Below the pieces are notes generated by a model. That model searched no databases, had not been told where the DNA came from, and saw only the letters and a program-made list of their open reading frames with translations. A stretch of 64,000 nt of DNA, from the NCBI RefSeq assembly GCF_900142785.1, contig NZ_FRCD01000024.1, positions 1 to 64,000 on the forward strand. Direction: 5' to 3'. Below, piece after piece: positions 62,437 through 64,000 of this stretch. The first letter of the stretch is position 1. Every line of letters starts with the position of its first letter. Position numbers and translations under genes: made by a program. The DNA is from Chryseobacterium carnipullorum. Its GTDB lineage: Bacteria > Bacteroidota > Bacteroidia > Flavobacteriales > Weeksellaceae.

Positions 62437-62468
62437 AAGCATCGACACTGTCGGTGCTTTTTTTGTGG
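62437..62468 (+). terminator. Intrinsic terminator of the atp operon
   Basis: AAGCATCGAC and GTCGGTGCTT pair around a short loop with one G-T or mismatched position, followed by seven T. It lies 25 nt past the atpG stop. Confidence 0.8.
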
Positions 62469-62768
62469 GATTAAAGTTCAGAAGAGGGAAGGTGGATGCT
62501 TAAAATTATTTTCTTTTATTTTAGACCCTTTTTATCAGCAGTCAATAATATGTTAATCATTCTTTTACCTTTAAAACCGTTCATCTTTCCGTATCTATAG
62601 TGCTTGTTCAAAAAAGATTTTAAATTGTTTTTAAGTACTCTACACGCTTCCGTTTTCCCGCTTCTGCCTTGCCTTTTAGAAAATTACATTCCCAAAATAT
62701 CTTAACCCCAATACAGGTTATTTTTATTTTATCTATCTTTGTACACTAAAATATTATACAACTTCTAA
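62469..62768. other. Intergenic region before the CNNM/CBS gene
   Basis: About 300 nt without a supportable gene. A -7 box (TATCTTTG) at 62734-62741 lies 27 nt before the next start codon. Nothing else was recognised. Confidence 0.4.
62734..62741 (+). promoter_or_regulatory. -7 box of the CNNM/CBS gene
   Basis: TATCTTTG fits TAnnTTTG; no exact TTG at the -33 position was found. Confidence 0.5.
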
Positions 62769-64000
62769 ATGGACTCGGACATAGTCAGGCTTTTGCTAGC
62801 CTTATTTCTTGTTTTACTAAATGGCTTTTTCGTAGCCGCAGAATTTTCAATTGTTAAAGTTCGTTACTCACAAATCCAATTAAAAGCCGCCGAAGGTAAT
62901 TCTATGGCGAAGCAGGCAGAACACATTATCAAGCATCTTGATGAGTATCTATCTGCAACGCAGCTTGGGATTACGTTAGCATCTCTTGCATTGGGTTGGG
63001 TAGGGGAAAGTGCCCTTCACCATGTCGTAGAAAGTATTTTCCATTCTCTGAATGTTGAATTGGCTCAAACGACAATTACCACGATTTCAGTGGTCACCAG
63101 TTTTGTTTTAATTACTGTCATGCACATTGTCTTTGGAGAACTTATTCCAAAATCAATTGCCATCAGAAAGTCGGAAGCAACTACAATGGCTACAGCAGTT
63201 CCATTGAGAGTTTTTTACACGGTCTTTAAACCATTTATCTGGTTGATGAACCTGATGTCGAATACTTTTTTAAGATTGGTAAAGATCCATCCGGCTTCTG
63301 AACAGGAAATTCACTCTACTGAAGAGCTTCAGCTTTTGGTAAAGCAGAGCGCAGATAGTGGTGAGATTGAAGAAGAAAACTATGAAATCATCAAAAATGC
63401 GTTTGATTTTACCGATCATTCTGCAAAACAGATCATGGTTCCAAGACAGAATATCACTTCTATTGATTTTGAAGAAGATATCAATGAGATTATCAATAAG
63501 ATCATGGACAGCGGATATTCCCGTATTCCTGTGTATCTTGACTCCATTGACAATGTAATAGGTATTTTCTATACTAAAGAAATTATCAGGGAATTTGTCA
63601 AAAGAAAAGGAGATCTTAATCATGAAGACCTTAAAGATCTGATGCGTGATGCATTTTTCGTGGTAGGAAGTAAAAAGATTTCTGACCTTCTGAAGATATT
63701 CCAGCAAAAAAAACAACACCTTGCCATCGTTATTGACGAATTTGGCGGAACCGAAGGTATTATTACCCTGGAGGATATTCTTGAAGAATTGGTAGGGGAA
63801 ATACAGGATGAGGAAGATGATGAAGATAAACTTGTAGACAAAATAGGAGATAACATCTATTGGGTTCAGGCTACACAGCCTCTGGATGAAATCAATGAAC
63901 ATCTGCCTAAAAAACTGCCCCTTTCCGAAGAAAGTGAATACAATTCACTGGCAGGATTCATTCTCCATGAGTTGGAAGATATTCCGGAAGAAAATGATGA
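62769..64000 (+). CDS. CNNM/CBS (HlyC/CorC-type) membrane protein, partial at window end
   Basis: The reading frame is open to the last base, so the 3' end lies outside; 410 complete codons are visible. Residues 1-190 form a CNNM (DUF21) transmembrane domain: MDSDIVRLLLALFLVLLNGF opens it, GFFVAAEFSIVKVR and HIVFGELIPKSIAI are family phrases. A CBS pair follows (about 215-345: MVPRQNITSIDF, SRIPVYLDSIDNVIGIF, HLAIVIDEFGGTEGIITLEDI), then the start of a CorC_HlyC domain (YWVQATQPLDEIN). Such proteins are proposed magnesium or cobalt transporters, often mislabelled hemolysins. Confidence 0.93.
   Translation, partial: MDSDIVRLLLALFLVLLNGFFVAAEFSIVKVRYSQIQLKAAEGNSMAKQAEHIIKHLDEYLSATQLGITLASLALGWVGESALHHVVESIFHSLNVELAQTTITTISVVTSFVLITVMHIVFGELIPKSIAIRKSEATTMATAVPLRVFYTVFKPFIWLMNLMSNTFLRLVKIHPASEQEIHSTEELQLLVKQSADSGEIEEENYEIIKNAFDFTDHSAKQIMVPRQNITSIDFEEDINEIINKIMDSGYSRIPVYLDSIDNVIGIFYTKEIIREFVKRKGDLNHEDLKDLMRDAFFVVGSKKISDLLKIFQQKKQHLAIVIDEFGGTEGIITLEDILEELVGEIQDEEDDEDKLVDKIGDNIYWVQATQPLDEINEHLPKKLPLSEESEYNSLAGFILHELEDIPEEND

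Noticed and set aside
63270-63902. 210-codon minus-strand open frame near the window end
   Set aside because: It is antisense to the CNNM/CBS gene, whose own translation has clear CBS motifs; the antisense product has no family character.
1-64000. CRISPR arrays, tRNA or rRNA genes, complete IS elements, prophage
   Set aside because: No regularly spaced repeats, no cloverleaf or CCA-end pattern, no transposase or integrase reading frames were recognised by eye; a tRNA or Rfam scan would settle this.

Overview
This window is AT-rich chromosomal DNA from a member of the Bacteroidota, most likely a Chryseobacterium-like flavobacterium (Weeksellaceae). Four things point there. Start regions carry the Bacteroidota promoter signature (TTG, about 20 nt, TAnnTTTG) instead of Shine-Dalgarno sites. 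A decayed type IX secretion (T9SS) cargo gene is present. The F-type ATP synthase operon stops after atpG, with no atpD or atpC. Protein sequences such as GlgC, SucA and the short AtpE look flavobacterial. The genus assignment is inference. No tRNA, rRNA, CRISPR array, complete insertion sequence or prophage was seen.

Layout. 1-7100: hisS, then four tandem paralogues with a PH-like domain and a C-terminal SHOCT motif (two also carry an N-terminal zinc ribbon), a GNAT protein, a leucine-rich-repeat gene remnant running in frame into a methyltransferase, and a YtxH-like protein. 7118-11919: a cyanophycin (Asp/Arg polymer) locus with isoaspartyl peptidase and cyanophycinase on the minus strand and cyanophycin synthetase on the plus strand; the two divergent promoters share a large inverted repeat. 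12038-21583: a minus-strand run of nine genes. Its core is a GCS2-type carboxylate-amine ligase, two clear ATP-grasp ligases, a third divergent ATP-grasp-like protein, a class I glutamine amidotransferase and an alpha/beta-hydrolase. An M17 aminopeptidase and a glycan-binding esterase lie upstream and a MepB-like protein downstream. This looks like a biosynthetic system for an unknown amide- or peptide-bonded small molecule and is the best candidate here for an undescribed system. 21787-27223: glycogen synthesis (glgB, an unknown gene, glgA, a possible 48-codon ORF, glgC).

27433-37092: a membrane-anchored SRPBCC/GyrI-like protein, sucA-sucB (2-oxoglutarate dehydrogenase E1 and E2), apaG, the broken T9SS cargo gene, a DEDDh exonuclease, a GT2 glycosyltransferase with an LpxL-like acyltransferase, and a secreted thioredoxin-like protein. 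37122-43756: an aldehyde dehydrogenase and a tripartite efflux system (TolC, HlyD/EmrA, MFS) divergent from an AraC-type regulator. 43757-44191 is a mosaic of palindromic intergenic repeats. 44192-51018: rpsF-rpsR-rplI, a ClC antiporter, an unknown protein, a lone 2-oxo-acid dehydrogenase E2, a DUF62 SAM hydrolase and a YagU-like membrane protein.

51210-64000: phoH, three outer-membrane beta-barrel genes plus a decayed fourth copy, ffh, a small membrane protein, atpB-E-F-H-A-G with intercistronic hairpins, and a CNNM/CBS (HlyC/CorC) protein cut by the window end. Two carbon/nitrogen reserve systems, cyanophycin and glycogen, flank the uncharacterised amide-ligase cluster, so that stretch may be a storage and peptide-metabolism region.
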